NCBI GenBank assembly: GCA_036768485.1
Contig: JAVLUZ010000510.1
Coordinates: forward strand, 248,001 to 312,000
Direction of reading: 5' to 3'
Length of the DNA stretch: 64,000 nt
Source of the DNA: Mermis nigrescens
Taxonomy: Eukaryota > Nematoda > Enoplea > Mermithida > Mermithidae
How positions within the stretch are numbered: the first letter of the stretch is position 1; every line of letters starts with the position of its first letter. Below, in pieces: positions 48,068 to 59,320 of this stretch. A program made the position numbers and the translations under genes. The notes under the pieces were generated by a model. It was not told the DNA's origin. It saw only the letters and a list, made by a program, of their open reading frames with translations, and ran no database searches.

Positions 48068-48810
48068 ATGATTTTGAAGGTTTTTAGAAGAAAGCTTGAC
48101 TACGAATAATGCTACAGATATTGGTGACCAATTCGAGTAAACTTTTTGAAAAAATTTATTTTTAACTGATTGGTTGGAGTCCGTGTGTCAGGAAGAACTG
48201 GAGATCGCGTATGATGTGATATGAGCCTTATACGAGTGAAATTGAACGACAAAGTTTTATCTCAGTGCGAAGTTATCGTTAATGAACTGTGCTTTCAATC
48301 ATGTATTTATTGCTTGAGTTGTGTATCTTCTGCGCAGTGCATAGGTTCACAGATCACAGCACGCCGCTGTGAAATCTGAAGCTTAGGCTGCCAGTGATTT
48401 GTGAAAATTGTTCATGTATGTTGTAGTAACCTACTTTGTGTTAATTTTTTATTTTACGATCTAAATTTCCCCCATTTACTATACAGCACTGCACTGTACA
48501 CGTACATACATATGTAGGTACAACATGGAAACTGTTGGGGTCAGCTCGAAAATTTTTTATACAGTGCGCTTTTTGAATAAAATGATGAGCACGTTTGAAA
48601 GACAATATTTTAAAGTTTCTCTCAATGCTTGGTCAAACAGAGAAAATCAAAATGTATATGTAGTCACAGAATGAGCGTAGGTATGGCGCGAAGCTCCAAA
48701 AAAATTTTACTTGTGAGCGAAAAGGTCGCTAAAAACCACATTTAATATATGGAAAAATCAGATATTTCGGTGGTCGACAGCTTTTGGGCCAACCTGTAAA
48801 TCCTACTAGT

Positions 48811-48930
48811 GTTTCCCCTGGTGGGAGAAACGTTTCTCCCATCAAAATTTCCCCCAAACGTTTCTCCCGGGAGGAACGTTTCTCCCATCAAAATTTTCCC
48901 CGGTGGGAGAAACGTTTCTCTCGGGAACAT
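48811..48930. repeat. Cluster of GGGAGAAACGTTTCTCCC palindromes
   Basis: A perfect 18-bp palindrome stands at 48823-48840. Related units follow at about 48,852-48,868 (CCAAACGTTTCTCCC), 48869-48886 (GGGAGGAACGTTTCTCCC) and 48,905-48,925 (GGGAGAAACGTTTCTCTC), separated by 'atcaaaattt' spacers. Four units lie in about 120 bp. Confidence 0.85.
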
Positions 48931-49022
48931 AATTTTAAGAAATATCGCCAGCAAACTATTTTTTATAGAAAATTTTGATTATTGCAATGCAAATCTGTTT
49001 ATAATAATCATAGTCGGCTTCA

Positions 49023-49291
49023 CACACCTGGGCGTGGGGGTTTGGGGGGTATGCACCCCCAGAAACCAAAATACCCCCCCAGAAATCAAAATACCCCCCC
49101 CCCCAGAATTCAATTTTTGAAAATTTTTTTCGCTTTTTTCGCAATTTTTTGATGCCAATGGATAGTGCTTGATGAGAAACGTCGAAAAATGGTGTTTTTA
49201 TCACCATACCACCATTTTTAAGGCCATTTTTTGACCTTCAAAAAAATTTTGCACCCCCCCCCCCCAGAAATTTCTTGCTGCCCACGTATGG
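49023..49291 (-). mobile_element. R1 MITE, copy d
   Basis: Reverse-strand copy from cacacctgggcgtgg to cagcaagaaatttctgg..cccacgtatgg. Nearly complete, with long C runs. Confidence 0.8.
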
Positions 49292-49564
49292 TCGGCTTAC
49301 TGTCAATGAAAATAACAAAATATGGCCTGTTTCATGAAGCTTTGTGCATGAATCACATGTGTTAAAGCTACGTAAATCGATGACGAAAGCAGTTTAAACT
49401 AAATTTGTTTCACGAAACCTTATGCATGGATCACAATTCTGTGAAATAGACTATAGAGCACTAATGATGATTTTGTGTCAAACAATCGATAGACATGTGA
49501 AGTTTGTAGCTTTCTAAGCAAAATAGTTAACAGTAGACTTACTAAAACATGCTTTTGTGGCCAT

Positions 49565-49816
49565 AACCTATAGTCTATTTCACGAAACCTTGTGCATGAA
49601 AATCAATTTTCAGTGATTTATCAGGCAGGTACAGAAGTTTTTTTCTAGGCATGTAGCTTACTGTTATGCAATTTTGCATAGTAAAACTTCATACGCTTAT
49701 CGATTGCTATACACAGTGTCGTGATTGCTATTTTAGTGTAAACCGCTTTTTCAAATAATTTACATCGAGTAAAGAATTGTAATCCAGGCACAAGGTTACT
49801 TGAAACAGACTATATG
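49565..49816. mobile_element. Short MITE with TATAGTCTRTTTCA termini
   Basis: Left CCTATAGTCTATTTCACGAA, right (inverted) ACATATAGTCTGTTTCAAGT; both continue into 'ccttgtgc'. Further single ends of the same kind at about 49,325, 49,440 and 49,890 suggest nested or tandem insertions. Confidence 0.6.
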
Positions 49817-50795
49817 TGCTGAAAATTGATTTTCATTGACACGGTTTTGTACTATAAAGGTTAAAAATAGAGGTTACCTGTAGTCTGTTTTTTCAACCTA
49901 ATGCACGAATTCGCGCGACAAACCAATTTTTTTATTACTGTATCGCTCAAAAGGTGACCCGAGAAATTCGCTAACTGATCAGTCGAGCTAAGAAAAGATT
50001 GAATGCGACAGTAAGGAAATTGGTTTCAAGGAAATTCATGCACTATATGAAAATGTTAAAAACATATGTAATCTGTTGCAAGACGTTGCAAAGTTATCAA
50101 AAAATAAATTTAAGCAAGTTTCACTGCTTAACACATTCGGTTTAAACAGTATAAATCATTCTTTCTAAAAGCAGCGGTCGGGTCTGGTACTCCGCTGAAG
50201 TGAAGCGCTGAACAGTTGATATTCTGCAGCGAAAGATGAACAAAGTTCGTAAGCTCAGTGTTTCAAGTGCCGGAGTAATGCAAGCTCGGCTTGGTACCAA
50301 TGGTCGCCAGAGGAAGCAGCATCTGGACGAGCTGAAGAAAGAAATCAAAATGGTAATACAAGAAGTCTTTTTTCTGATCGTCGTGAAATATCTTTCTTTT
50401 AATCGACAAAAATTATATAAAAAATGAGTCCCTACTACGATAACAATAACTACATATACCATAAATTGATATAAATTAAATTACCCCATAATTAAATAAT
50501 TGGCGTGCGGTTTTTTTCACATTAGCTCCGTCGGGAGTATATTGAGAATCAAGGTGACCTGGTCAAATTTTCAAAAAAAAACGTGATTTTATGCCTTTTC
50601 AAACAATAATCTTTAACTTAGAAGTCGAAAAAACTGTCGGAAAACCATGTGAGTGAAAAACAACTTTTCGGAAAAAAATTTTTTTCAAAGATTTTTCGCT
50701 CTCATAGTTGACGGATCGTGTTTTCAACATCTACGTTATAGATTATTTAGCGAAAAGCATAATAATCACGTTTTTTTTGAAAATTTGTACTTAAG

Positions 50796-52975
50796 TATTG
50801 GCATCTATACATCGACCTGAGCGGGAGCGACCTCGACCTAGGCAGCTTTAAACACCTTTTCAGATATACTAAGACCTAAGCATCTATACATCGACCTGAG
50901 CGGGAGCGACCTCGACCTAAGCAGCTTTAAACACCTTTTCTTTAAGCTTAAATAGCAAAGTTTGCCTTTTTGCCGATGACGTCAAGCTTTATAATTTATC
51001 CGGCAATCACACCCAACTTCAAGATGATATCGCTAAACTCGTAGTCTGGTCCAAGGATTGGCACTTAAAAATTGCTACTGAAAAATGCTACGCGTTATAT
51101 CTAGGTTTTGGAAATCCCAAGCATTCTTATAGAATTTCTGACCTGACTGTAGAACAGAGTGTAAATTCTGTAAAGGATTTGGGTGTTTACGTATCAAGTA
51201 AACTTGATTTTAATTTCCACTATAACGATATAACGCGTAGACCTTATGCTAGGGCTATGCTAATATCGAAATCATTTGCTTCTAAAAATAAACTAAATAT
51301 GTCTAGGGCTTTTACTGTTTACGTCAGACCGCTTCTTGAGTATTGTAGCACTGTTTGGAATCCATACCGTAAGACCCATGTTTCAATAATCGAAAATGTT
51401 CAAAGGAAATTTACACATAAAATTATTGGATTTCGGGGACTTTCTTATGCTGAAAGACTCAGTTCCTTAGAATTGGATAGCCTGGAGATTCGCAGATTGC
51501 GTAGTGATCTGTGTATGATGTATCAGATATTGAGTGGTAGATGCGTTTTGCAGCAAGCCGACTTTTTTACTTTTTGTGAAAACAGCACGCATGCTCAAAA
51601 TTCAATGAAATGTGAATGCACTCCTTTCCGGCTTGATGTTCGTGGGTATGATTTATCCAATAGGTGGATTCACGTATGGAATTCTCTCCCTGAAGCTGTT
51701 GTAAGATCTCCTAGTGTTGCTTCCCTCCGTGAAAAGTTGAAAAAAGTTGATCTAACGGGGTATTTGCTAGGGGGCGTGTTCTAAGTGCATAATTTATTTA
51801 GCCTGCGCGCCTACCTTCGTCTTTTGCACTAATCTCGTATAAATGTACTTTAATTAATAATTTCTTGCTTTTAGAATATGTGATTTTGTATGATGATTCA
51901 TGTCGAATGTTTATTTATAATTGTATTTCATTGTATATTAATGTTTCTTTTCTATGTGTTCTTTTTTGTGCGACGAAAATAAAATATTTGTATTTATATT
52001 TGTCTACATACAACTGTTGAACCGCACAACATACTTAGGTCAAGTAATGCTTATGTAACTCGAAACTGAGACTAATTAACCTAATTTATTGCTTATGTAT
52101 CTTGATCAGAGACAGACTGGATTTTTCTGCGCTTTCTCGTCAACTGTACTTATGTCAATTGAATAAACGTTCATCACGAAGTTTATTTGCATATGTATCC
52201 TACGTCGCATATCTAATATACTCCTGCACATGAGTACGTTGAGTTTTGAAGCCAGCCTTTTCGCTAAAATTTGATTTATAAAGTGATAACTGTGTAATTT
52301 CATCTTATCGACAAAGTAAATGGATTTCACAATAGCGTATGTCAGCCAATCGTGGCTAAAGTTAAGAATATTGGTACTTTTAGAAAAGGAGCAAAACGAA
52401 TACGGAATGCCAAAATTTTTGTGCCAAACTGGTAGAACATGATAAATTGAAGCGCGGAAAAAAATTTGGTGAAAATCTGAGCCATACTTGCAAAGTTGCA
52501 GGCAACTGTCGATTTGAGTGTTGGGTGGGACGATTAAACGGCTCGATCCAAGGACTTACACATTTGTCAGAAATAAATAATATGGGCTGAAATTATATAA
52601 AGGAAGCATAGCAATGAAGGAGAAACAAGAAAAAAGGCGCGGAAAGCTGTTTGAAATTTTAAAAAACTTTAAAAAAATTTTCATTTTTTGCATGTTTTTC
52701 GGTTTTACTTGATAAGATATAGGAAAATCTAAGTTTTTGCTTCTAATATACTTAGGCTTAGGCTTAGTATATCTGAAAAGGTGTTTTAAGCTGCTTAGGT
52801 CGAGGTCGCTCCCGCTCAGGTCAATGTATAGATGCTTAGGTCGATGTATAGATGCTTAGGTAGATGTATAGATGCTTAGGTCGATGTATAGATGCTTATA
52901 TCGACGTAAATTGGGTATCTACATGTGATTCTGCATTCAGCTGTTTGAATCTTCAAATGCTTAGGTCGAGTAGAT
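50796..52975. mobile_element. Inverted-repeat element with about 75-bp units, interrupted by a LINE fragment
   Basis: Two direct units (catctatacatcgacctgag .. cagctttaaacaccttttc) stand at 50,796-50,945. The inverted set stands at 52,760-52,975, where a 'gatgtatagatgcttaggtc' sub-unit is repeated about four times. 52,000-52,750 holds no recognised gene. The host looks like a foldback element, and the LINE fragment begins just after the left array. Confidence 0.6.
50954..51784 (+). pseudogene. 5'-truncated non-LTR retrotransposon reverse transcriptase (CR1/jockey-like)
   Basis: One uninterrupted frame of 276 codons starts at the RT catalytic box (CLFADDVKLY, the F/YADD motif) and continues through thumb and C-terminal landmarks: KDLGVYVSSKLDF, RPLLEYCSTVWNP, IENVQRKFT, YAERLSSLELDSLE and, near the end, RWIHVWNSLPEAVV. 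Everything before the ADD box (endonuclease and RT fingers) is missing, typical of 5'-truncated LINE copies. An AT-rich 3' region to about 52,005 follows. Lack of stops suggests a fairly young insertion. It cannot transpose by itself. CR1, L2 and jockey clades share these motifs, so the clade is not settled. Confidence 0.9.
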
Positions 52976-53789
52976 GCTTGTGTCATAGGTCGAGAAGAGG
53001 CTAATTAACGAAACCCATAGCTTTTGTAATATTGATCATAGACGGATGAATATTTTTTCCGCGCTTTCTTTCAACATGTTCTAAGTACTGAGCAAAAAAA
53101 TCCGCTCTTCTGAAGTTTATTTCATAGTATCCTGAAAGTACCATATTCTTAACTTACTCCCAACAATCGAATATAGGTACTTTTCGGCTACTTCATTTTT
53201 AGCGAGAATAGAAATGTTCAGTTATTTATAATCCTAATCTTATTAAATTGAGGACAAAACATAAAGTCAAAGTCGTGCAAAATTAATGAAAACAGGTAAA
53301 ATACAGATAATCACGACACAATGTGATAAAAAAATTATGCTGTTCTTTTGACTGCATATACATGTATGTGCCTAGGTACATATATGTAAACGAATGACGC
53401 TAATGGCAAGACGATATGCACTGTATACATAAGTGTGAAGAAATTATGCATGATACATATGTATGTATATGCCGCAAGTTACAAAACTATTAAAAATTAG
53501 GCTTTCTCTAACCAACGCAAAAAGTCGAAGTATATTTTGCGGCCTGCAGACTGAAATAAACTATTCGATCAAAAAACGATTAGATTAGTAGATTAAAAAA
53601 CGATTAGTAGCTATGGGAAATTAGATGGAGTAAACTAGGAGCAACTTTGCAAGTTAATTGAATGAAATAGGAGAATTTAGGCATGTTTGTGCCGGTTTTT
53701 CACTACCTAGATCTACCAAAATTCGTTTACTGTCCATAAATGTTTAAGAGTTGTGCAAATATTTCAGTGACACGTTTTCGTGCTTTTAG

Positions 53790-53849
53790 GATCAACATAT
53801 TATTCCGCTGGAAGAATTACTTATACGCCTGAATACTAATGCTGAAAGG
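53790..53849 (+). other. ATPase exon 2, copy A
   Basis: 60 nt, 20 codons, TTTTAG acceptor and GTAGGT donor, phase 0 at both ends. Encodes DQHIIPLEELLIRLNTNAER. Copy B at 61055-61114 differs at a single residue (I to T). Confidence 0.8.
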
Positions 53850-53982
53850 GTAGGTGCATTACTATTGATTCTTTGACGTTGACATAGTAGCATTTTTGTA
53901 CTTCACAATTGCTTAATACAATCTATAAAAATGTAAGCAATTAAATTTCATTTATTAAAGGTGGCAATTTAATTCTTTGCTG

Positions 53983-54823
53983 TTTAGCAGGTACGGGGAA
54001 AATTTTTTAATTTTTTTCCAAAATCTGATCGGTTATAGTCAAATTTGATACGCTGATTACGAATACGATATTTATTTTCGCCCCAGTCGATTATTTACAT
54101 TAACAAATTGTTTTAATTTTTTTTAATTTTTTGATGTTTTTTTATTTTTCAACTATTTTGTCGATATAGTGAATTCTGATACGCTGATTTCGAATATAAC
54201 ATCCATTTTCATTTAATGAGTTGATGAGAATACGCTGCTCATAATTTTAAACAAAAATAGGTAGAAATAAAAACAAAACGTATTAGTTTACAGCTTCGGG
54301 ATACGCTAGACGAAGGTTTAAACTAAAAAAAGATTTAAACTGAAACAAATACACTGGTAGTCTGTCGTGTCCAATTCGTTGCTTTGAACATGATTTGCTA
54401 GTCGACAATATTCTGAAAGGTTTACTCGAATATGGCAAATAGATTTCCAAATCTTACGGAATTTCGCCTCAAAAATTTATTCCTTATATCGGCCACTAAC
54501 AGGGAGGCGATTAACTGGGCTCAACAACACGGTTTGTTGAAAAGCGTGATGATTTGTGATGGCAATTGCGTGGGATACTACGAAATGCGATTAGAAAACA
54601 ATTAAAAATACGTACATACCGTTCCGTTAACTTGTAATGAACGTATCAAAATTCACTATAATCGACAAAATATTCAAAAATAAAGAAATTTAAAACATTT
54701 TTTGATGTAAATAACTGACTGGGGCGAAAATAAATATCGTATTCGTAATCAGCGTATCAAATTTGACTATAATCGATCAAATTTTTGAAAAATTTTTGAA
54801 AAATTTTTTACGTACCTGCTAAA
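53983..54823. mobile_element. TIR element with a small IS1595/Merlin-style ORF, absent from copy B
   Basis: TIRs TTTAGCAGGTACG.. of roughly 110 bp; the inner part 'tcaaatttgatacgctgatt' is repeated inverted at 54,740-54,760. CTG borders it at 53980-53982 and 54824-54826. The duplicate at about 61,248 lacks the element, so insertion followed the duplication. Confidence 0.8.
54432..54605 (+). CDS. Small ORF, possible transposase N-terminal remnant
   Basis: 57 codons starting ATGGCAAAT. The stretch EAINWAQQHGLLKSVMICDG resembles the opening of IS1595/ISXO2-like transposases, in which a 'c..w....gLl' helix is followed by a zinc-ribbon Cys. Only MIC and GNC cysteines are present and the frame then ends. 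It lies in the middle of the TIR element 53,983-54,823. Probably a remnant; a chance ORF is not excluded. Confidence 0.4.
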   Translation: MANRFPNLTEFRLKNLFLISATNREAINWAQQHGLLKSVMICDGNCVGYYEMRLENN

Positions 54824-54826
54824 CTG

Positions 54827-54967
54827 CAAGATTTTTCAAAGGTCAAAAATGCCCTTGAAAATGGTGGTATGGTGAAAAAACAATTGAATTCTGGGGGTAT
54901 CTTGATTTCTGGGGAGTACTTTGCTTTCTAGGGGTGCATACCCCCAAACCCCTCACGCCCAGGTGTG
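54827..54967 (+). mobile_element. R1 MITE, copy e (internally deleted)
   Basis: gcaagatttttcaaaggtca, ggtggtatggtgaaaaaaca, then directly attgaattctgggggta and cacgcccaggtgtg; the 'acgtttctcatcaagcac' middle is missing. Confidence 0.7.
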
Positions 54968-56057
54968 ATTTAATTTCTAAAATCGTCAATATGGATTTAC
55001 GTAACTTCCAATAGATCTTTATCGCATTATTTTTTTACAAGAATTCTGATTTACTAGATCAATTCATTCACTAATTATATCTTTCACCCGCCAGCTTTAC
55101 GTAAAACCGCGAATTCTTCATGAAACAAAATGCACATGTGTATATTTTAGGTAATTCTTTTATTCAGCTAATTAAGATCAATTACTATAAATTACCTATA
55201 TATGAAAATTTAAAGAATACCGGCATATATGTATCCTACAGCATTTTTCTGACTACAAAGACAGATAAATGCTGCCATAAAACGTGCATGTTAGCTTAGC
55301 TATATTTGGGAATCTCCAGCTAACGTCAATTAATCAATAATATGGGATGGAGTTTTCAATTGTATACTTTCTATAATTAATGGAATGGATGAAGTGCTAT
55401 TTTCTGACAAGATTGCAATATTTCTGGATGCTACTCAGTAACAACGTGAATTCTTTATATGGACTTTGCGCACTGTGCAATGCTTATTACTTTTTCGTTG
55501 AATTTCTCAAGCGAAATCAAGCTTAATCAAAATAAAAGAAAATTATCTTCACGAAAACGCTAAAATTATCCTAATTTTACCAGCACATTATGTACTTAGA
55601 CGTGTTATACGCATAAATTAGACTCATAAAGCCGAAATCAATTGCATTACAGAGAAAAAATGGCACTGCCGTTACGTATAATTACATAACCAGAGAATAG
55701 ACGCCGTTCAAATTATTAATTTAATGTGAAATAAATATAAATAAGCTGATTTTGTTTTAAAATAAAAGAAAAAAGTACTAAGTTGATACGTAATTCTTAT
55801 TTCCTGTAAAAAACCGTAAATAAGTGGAAGAGATTAACAAAATGTTTAAGGTTAAACAAAAATCTTTGTAGAGTGCTTAAATCGCGCGTTTAAGCCTAAT
55901 ATATAGCAATTAATTATGATGTTTGGCGCGAATCTTTGAAAAACCGTCAAAATTAACTCTACTTCTGCCCCAAAAGTCGTTGTACAATGTAAAAAAATTG
56001 CTCCATAAATCTTAGTACGAGCCTCAAAACCTTTGTCCCGCTTAAAAAATAAAACAG

Positions 56058-56232
56058 TGGTACTGGCAAATACTCTAAATTATGTAAAGGCCGAGGCATT
56101 GGCGTAGTTATTTTAACTGGAGACCGCACCTACATGGGATGCATTGCTGCATTGGTCGCCAATTTGTCTCAGATGGAAACACCGATTGCGCGCGAAATCA
56201 AAATTTTCGTACATATCATCACCTGCTTAGCG
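56058..56232 (+). other. P-type ATPase late exon (TGDRT to HIIT)
   Basis: CKGRGIGVVILTGDRTYMGC.. then TPIAREIKIFVHIITCLA, ending before GTAATG. In the alpha family this is the segment just before M3, with the invariant TGDRT and TPI.EIE.F...I. Here the second acidic residue of EIE is Lys and MGRIA is MGCIA. The acceptor (ACAG at 56057) is provisional. Confidence 0.8.
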
Positions 56233-56459
56233 GTAATGAAAATTCTGATTTTTTACCAGTGTTTACACAGTTTGTCGACAATAACGTCAATTTCTACTAA
56301 TTTAGAGTGCAGCATGCTGAAGTGTCCACCAAATCACTTCTGGCGCAAAAAATTAGGAATTCTCTATTAACTAAAAGGTGCTAATGGATGCATTGCGTAG
56401 GTGAATTAGTAATTTTAGCTAACAACGGATCTATTGAATTTTCATCATGTAGGTACTCA

Positions 56460-56600
56460 GTGATCCCTTTCCGATTTAAGTTCCCTGCCATTGCTCTGGT
56501 CTGGCCTACGAAAATGCGGAATCAGATATTACGAAAAGACAGCCTAGAGACCCAATCAAGGATCGGCTTACAGATCAGAGATAAGCACAGAACCCTAAAT
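56460..56600 (+). pseudogene. Possible decayed P-type ATPase phosphorylation-site exon
   Basis: The frame reads ..VIPFRFKFPAIALVW.. TKMRNQ..LRKDSLETQSRIG..IRDKHRTLN. This follows the spacing of the alpha-family block 'VPEGL..TLTAKRMARKN..NLEAVETLG..ICSDKTGTLT' with small deletions; DKTGT is replaced by DKHRT. The bases gatcagagataagcacagaaccct also parallel a coding version of ICSDKTGTL. It lies 230 bp after the late exon, as expected. Eye alignment only. Confidence 0.4.
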
Positions 56601-56639
56601 TTTAGATTTAGCATACTCTTCTAAACGTGTTAACAATTT

Positions 56640-58970
56640 AGCTTTTGTCAATTATTGATCAAGTATTAAGTTCACATTTGTCGTCTCTTTTTAAGCTTCT
56701 ATTATGGTCGAGACTTTACAATATCAAATGAATGAAGCTAATAATGCTTCGAGTAGAATTCAGAGGTGCAAGGAAATAGAAAATCAACTAGAGCATGATA
56801 CTTATCTATACTTTTCAAATTATATGAGCTTATTATCATTCCTTAATAATTTGTCTTAGATAATGTAAAGATTTGATTGCCGTTTAAAATTAATATAAAT
56901 TGAAATTGAATATGAAATTCAGGCTCATTCCATTGGATTATATCGGCATAATTCAAACCTTTGCCGGCTTTTTTCGCTTATATTGTGATCATGGCGAGAG
57001 AACGGGTTTTGGCCCTTAAGACTGATAAGCATTCGAGGTGAATGGGATTCACCGTAAGTCAATGACTTGGAGGACAGTTACGGACAACAGTGGGTAAGTG
57101 TTTAAGACGGAATAAACAAGCTCTTTTCTCTCTGTGTGAAGTTTTTGAAAAAATAGGACAAAGTGGGTTGCTATAAAATGGTTATACACAGCTGGCTCAG
57201 CCATTTCGATCGTTCAATTAAGCAACACTGTCGGTGACCAGAATGCCTCAGAAATTGCACATTTTATGTAGGGCTTATATTCTTGAAATACGATTAATTT
57301 TTGAAAAACTGGTTAGATTTGTATGAAAGTATAAAAAATCACCGAATCGAGATTCGCTTTTAGAAGCTATTTGCTTATACATTTTCCCTGCAGTTACGTA
57401 ATGTAACATTATCACATTTGATAAAACGTGATTAATTGATCCTATAAACAAAACATGTTTTTGATTTGCATAAATTAGAAAAAGCTAACATTTTAATTGT
57501 TTGGTTCACGCAAGGTCAAAGCTTTGCCGAATTTGTACGACCAAGCACTTTTGTAAGCAGAAAAGATGTACTATTTATTCATTCTTCCTGAATAACGTAA
57601 ACTTTGAGCTGCTAAATTTTTCAAGATCAAAATGCTCCGCCGCTCTAGACGCTCTTTAAACATAGATAGGGCAATAAGACTTACACGAGAAAGGCAAGCT
57701 TACGATACGCATCGATATATATTAGCCAAAATAATACATTATAGTTTCAAACCTTATTTCCTAAATTCGCTGATCTAGAGCGATTTTGTCAATAAAACGA
57801 GATATTTCTGATGTTTAGTGTTAAGTAGCCCATCTTTACCACAAGTTTCAGTTTTGAGAATTTGCTCATTTGAATCAGAAAGAATTTCAACCGAAATTTT
57901 GCACTAGAACACAGTAAAGGTTTTAGCGTTATTCCTAAACACATGTAGTTCTTTCGACATTTTTTGTCGTATTAGCTCGACTCGACCTTTCGCTCTGCTC
58001 ATTTCTATACTCGATGAAATGCGCCGCTATTTTATTCGCAAATACCCAGGAGGATTGCTTGAGCTCGAAACTGATTTCTGATGAATAATAAAATGTGCCA
58101 GATTATTGATAACACGCATATGCTTGTAACTACGTGCATTATTCGTTTTTGCTAATCATTTCCTCGGAACAAATTTATGATTTGAAATTGAAATTTTTCG
58201 CCTGTGATTTTTGAATTCCTGCAATCTGTTTCGTAGATCCTTATATTTTTATTAAAGTAAAGAAAGATTAATTCACATGTGCATTTTAAATAAATCGATC
58301 ATCATAGGCGACGGGGTGTGGTCGGCTTCGTGTCCACCTTTGAGTAGATTGGAAGCGTTTATAGCATATGCGTTCAGTCATTAGTTGTTCTAGGAACTCA
58401 ATTTCAGCTTCTCTTCCGTAATATTCTTCAATGCGCTAAACAAAACAGGCTTTTAAACGGAATTTTTATGGACAATAAACCGATAAAGAAATGTAATTGT
58501 CGTCCGTCAGCTTGTCGTAAAAATTCGGAAAAGTTATTCAACGAATTTACTCTGACTATAGTTCAGGACAATCATAAATTCTCCAATTTCAAGAAATGAA
58601 ATATGAAAGCCTATTTCTTAACCTGGTGTATGGGCCATGGAGTCATTTGTGGACCGACTGTTCTTTTCAAAACACGAATTCTTCATTGCTCGACAGAGTA
58701 TGGGTGTCTGTCTATCTTTTAACAGGTCTGGTGCATGAGTCGCTCAGAAATCAAATGTCTTTATTGCTGCTGTACCTACCCGGTTTTTAGGTAGGTATAG
58801 AGACGATTAGGCCGTATTCAGATATGCAGGTCTTTGCGCCTAAGACCAGTTTCTGCAAAAAAATTTTGTGTTTATGTTTTAAAAGACTGAGCATTGTCTA
58901 AAACAAAAACTCTATCGATGCATTTCCATCGTTTTCAAGCTCAAAAAATCACTTTATACAATTTTTTCAG
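56640..58970. other. Non-coding or unassigned stretch
   Basis: AT-rich, no exon similar to any alpha-ATPase block, no clear TIR element. Short ORFs (for example 58,596-58,790) show no recognisable motif. Confidence 0.5.
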
Positions 58971-58977
58971 GGCTGAC

Positions 58978-59220
58978 CATATGTGGGCAGCAAGAAAATT
59001 CTGGGGGGTCCAAGATTTTTTGAAGGTCAAAAAATGGCCTTAAAAATGGTGATATGGCGATAAAAACACCATTTTTCGACGTTTCTCATCAAGCACTATC
59101 CATTGGCATCAAAAAATTGCGAAAAAAACGAAAAAAAATTTTCAAAAATTGATTTCTGGGGGGGGTCTTTTGATTTCTGGGGGGGGGGTCTTTTGGTTTC
59201 TGGGGGGGTCCAGACCCCCC
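58978..59220 (+). mobile_element. R1 MITE, copy f, cut by the assembly gap
   Basis: Starts atgtgggcagcaagaaaatt and runs through the family's landmarks to a G/C homopolymer, where the N run begins. The assembly probably failed at this homopolymer. Confidence 0.8.
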
Positions 59221-59320
59221 NNNNNNNNNNNNNNNNNNNNNNNNNNNNNNNNNNNNNNNNNNNNNNNNNNNNNNNNNNNNNNNNNNNNNNNNNNNNNNNN
59301 NNNNNNNNNNNNNNNNNNNN
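59221..59320. other. Assembly gap, exactly 100 N
   Basis: A round 100-N run is the usual placeholder for a gap of unknown size. Order, orientation and distance across it are uncertain, which matters for reading the ATPase locus. Confidence 0.95.

Larger units (their letters stand above)
48068..50235. other. Intergenic region between RTK-B and the ATPase locus
   Basis: No gene recognised. It holds a palindrome cluster (48,811-48,930), an R1 MITE (49,023-49,291) and several CCTATAGTCTRTTTCA-ended short elements (49,310-49,930). The RTK-B 3' UTR must lie at the left, but no single poly(A) signal can be singled out with confidence. Confidence 0.5.
53460..54968 (+). repeat. Segmental duplication around ATPase exon 2, copy A
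   Basis: 53,490-53,980 aligns almost base for base with 60,755-61,250 (I estimate above 90 percent identity by eye), covering intron, exon 2 and downstream intron, and both copies run into an R1 MITE. Copy A additionally carries the 841-bp element 53,983-54,823. Confidence 0.8.
50236..56232 (+). pseudogene. Na+/K+-ATPase alpha-like P-type ATPase, copy A (exons 1, 2 and a late exon)
   Basis: Exon 1 (50236-50352) encodes 39 residues ending HLDELKKEIKM, the conserved N-terminal motif of alpha subunits. Exon 2 (53790-53849) is DQHIIPLEELLIRL.., matching the 'DDHKLSLEEL' block, with correct phase. The next recognisable exon (about 56058-56232) jumps to LTGDRTYMGCIAAL and TPIAREIKIFVHIIT, which in a normal pump comes after the actuator domain. 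Exons for M1, M2, the actuator domain and TGES are absent between 53.85 and 56.05 kb. These enzymes pump Na+ and K+ across the plasma membrane; this copy, as assembled, could not. Either it is a deleted pseudogene or the scaffold is misordered around the gap at 59.2 kb. Confidence 0.6.

Noticed and set aside
48811..48930. CRISPR-like repeat-spacer pattern
   Set aside because: Spacers are not unique (atcaaaattt repeated), units are palindromic and imperfect, only four copies, eukaryotic context.
48742..49207. Several overlapping ORFs of 64-103 codons
   Set aside because: They arise from the GGGAGAAACG palindrome cluster and an R1 MITE; residues are repetitive and without homology.
50142..50462. 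106-codon minus-strand ORF
   Set aside because: It is the antisense shadow of ATPase exon 1, which has a phase-correct donor and the family motif.
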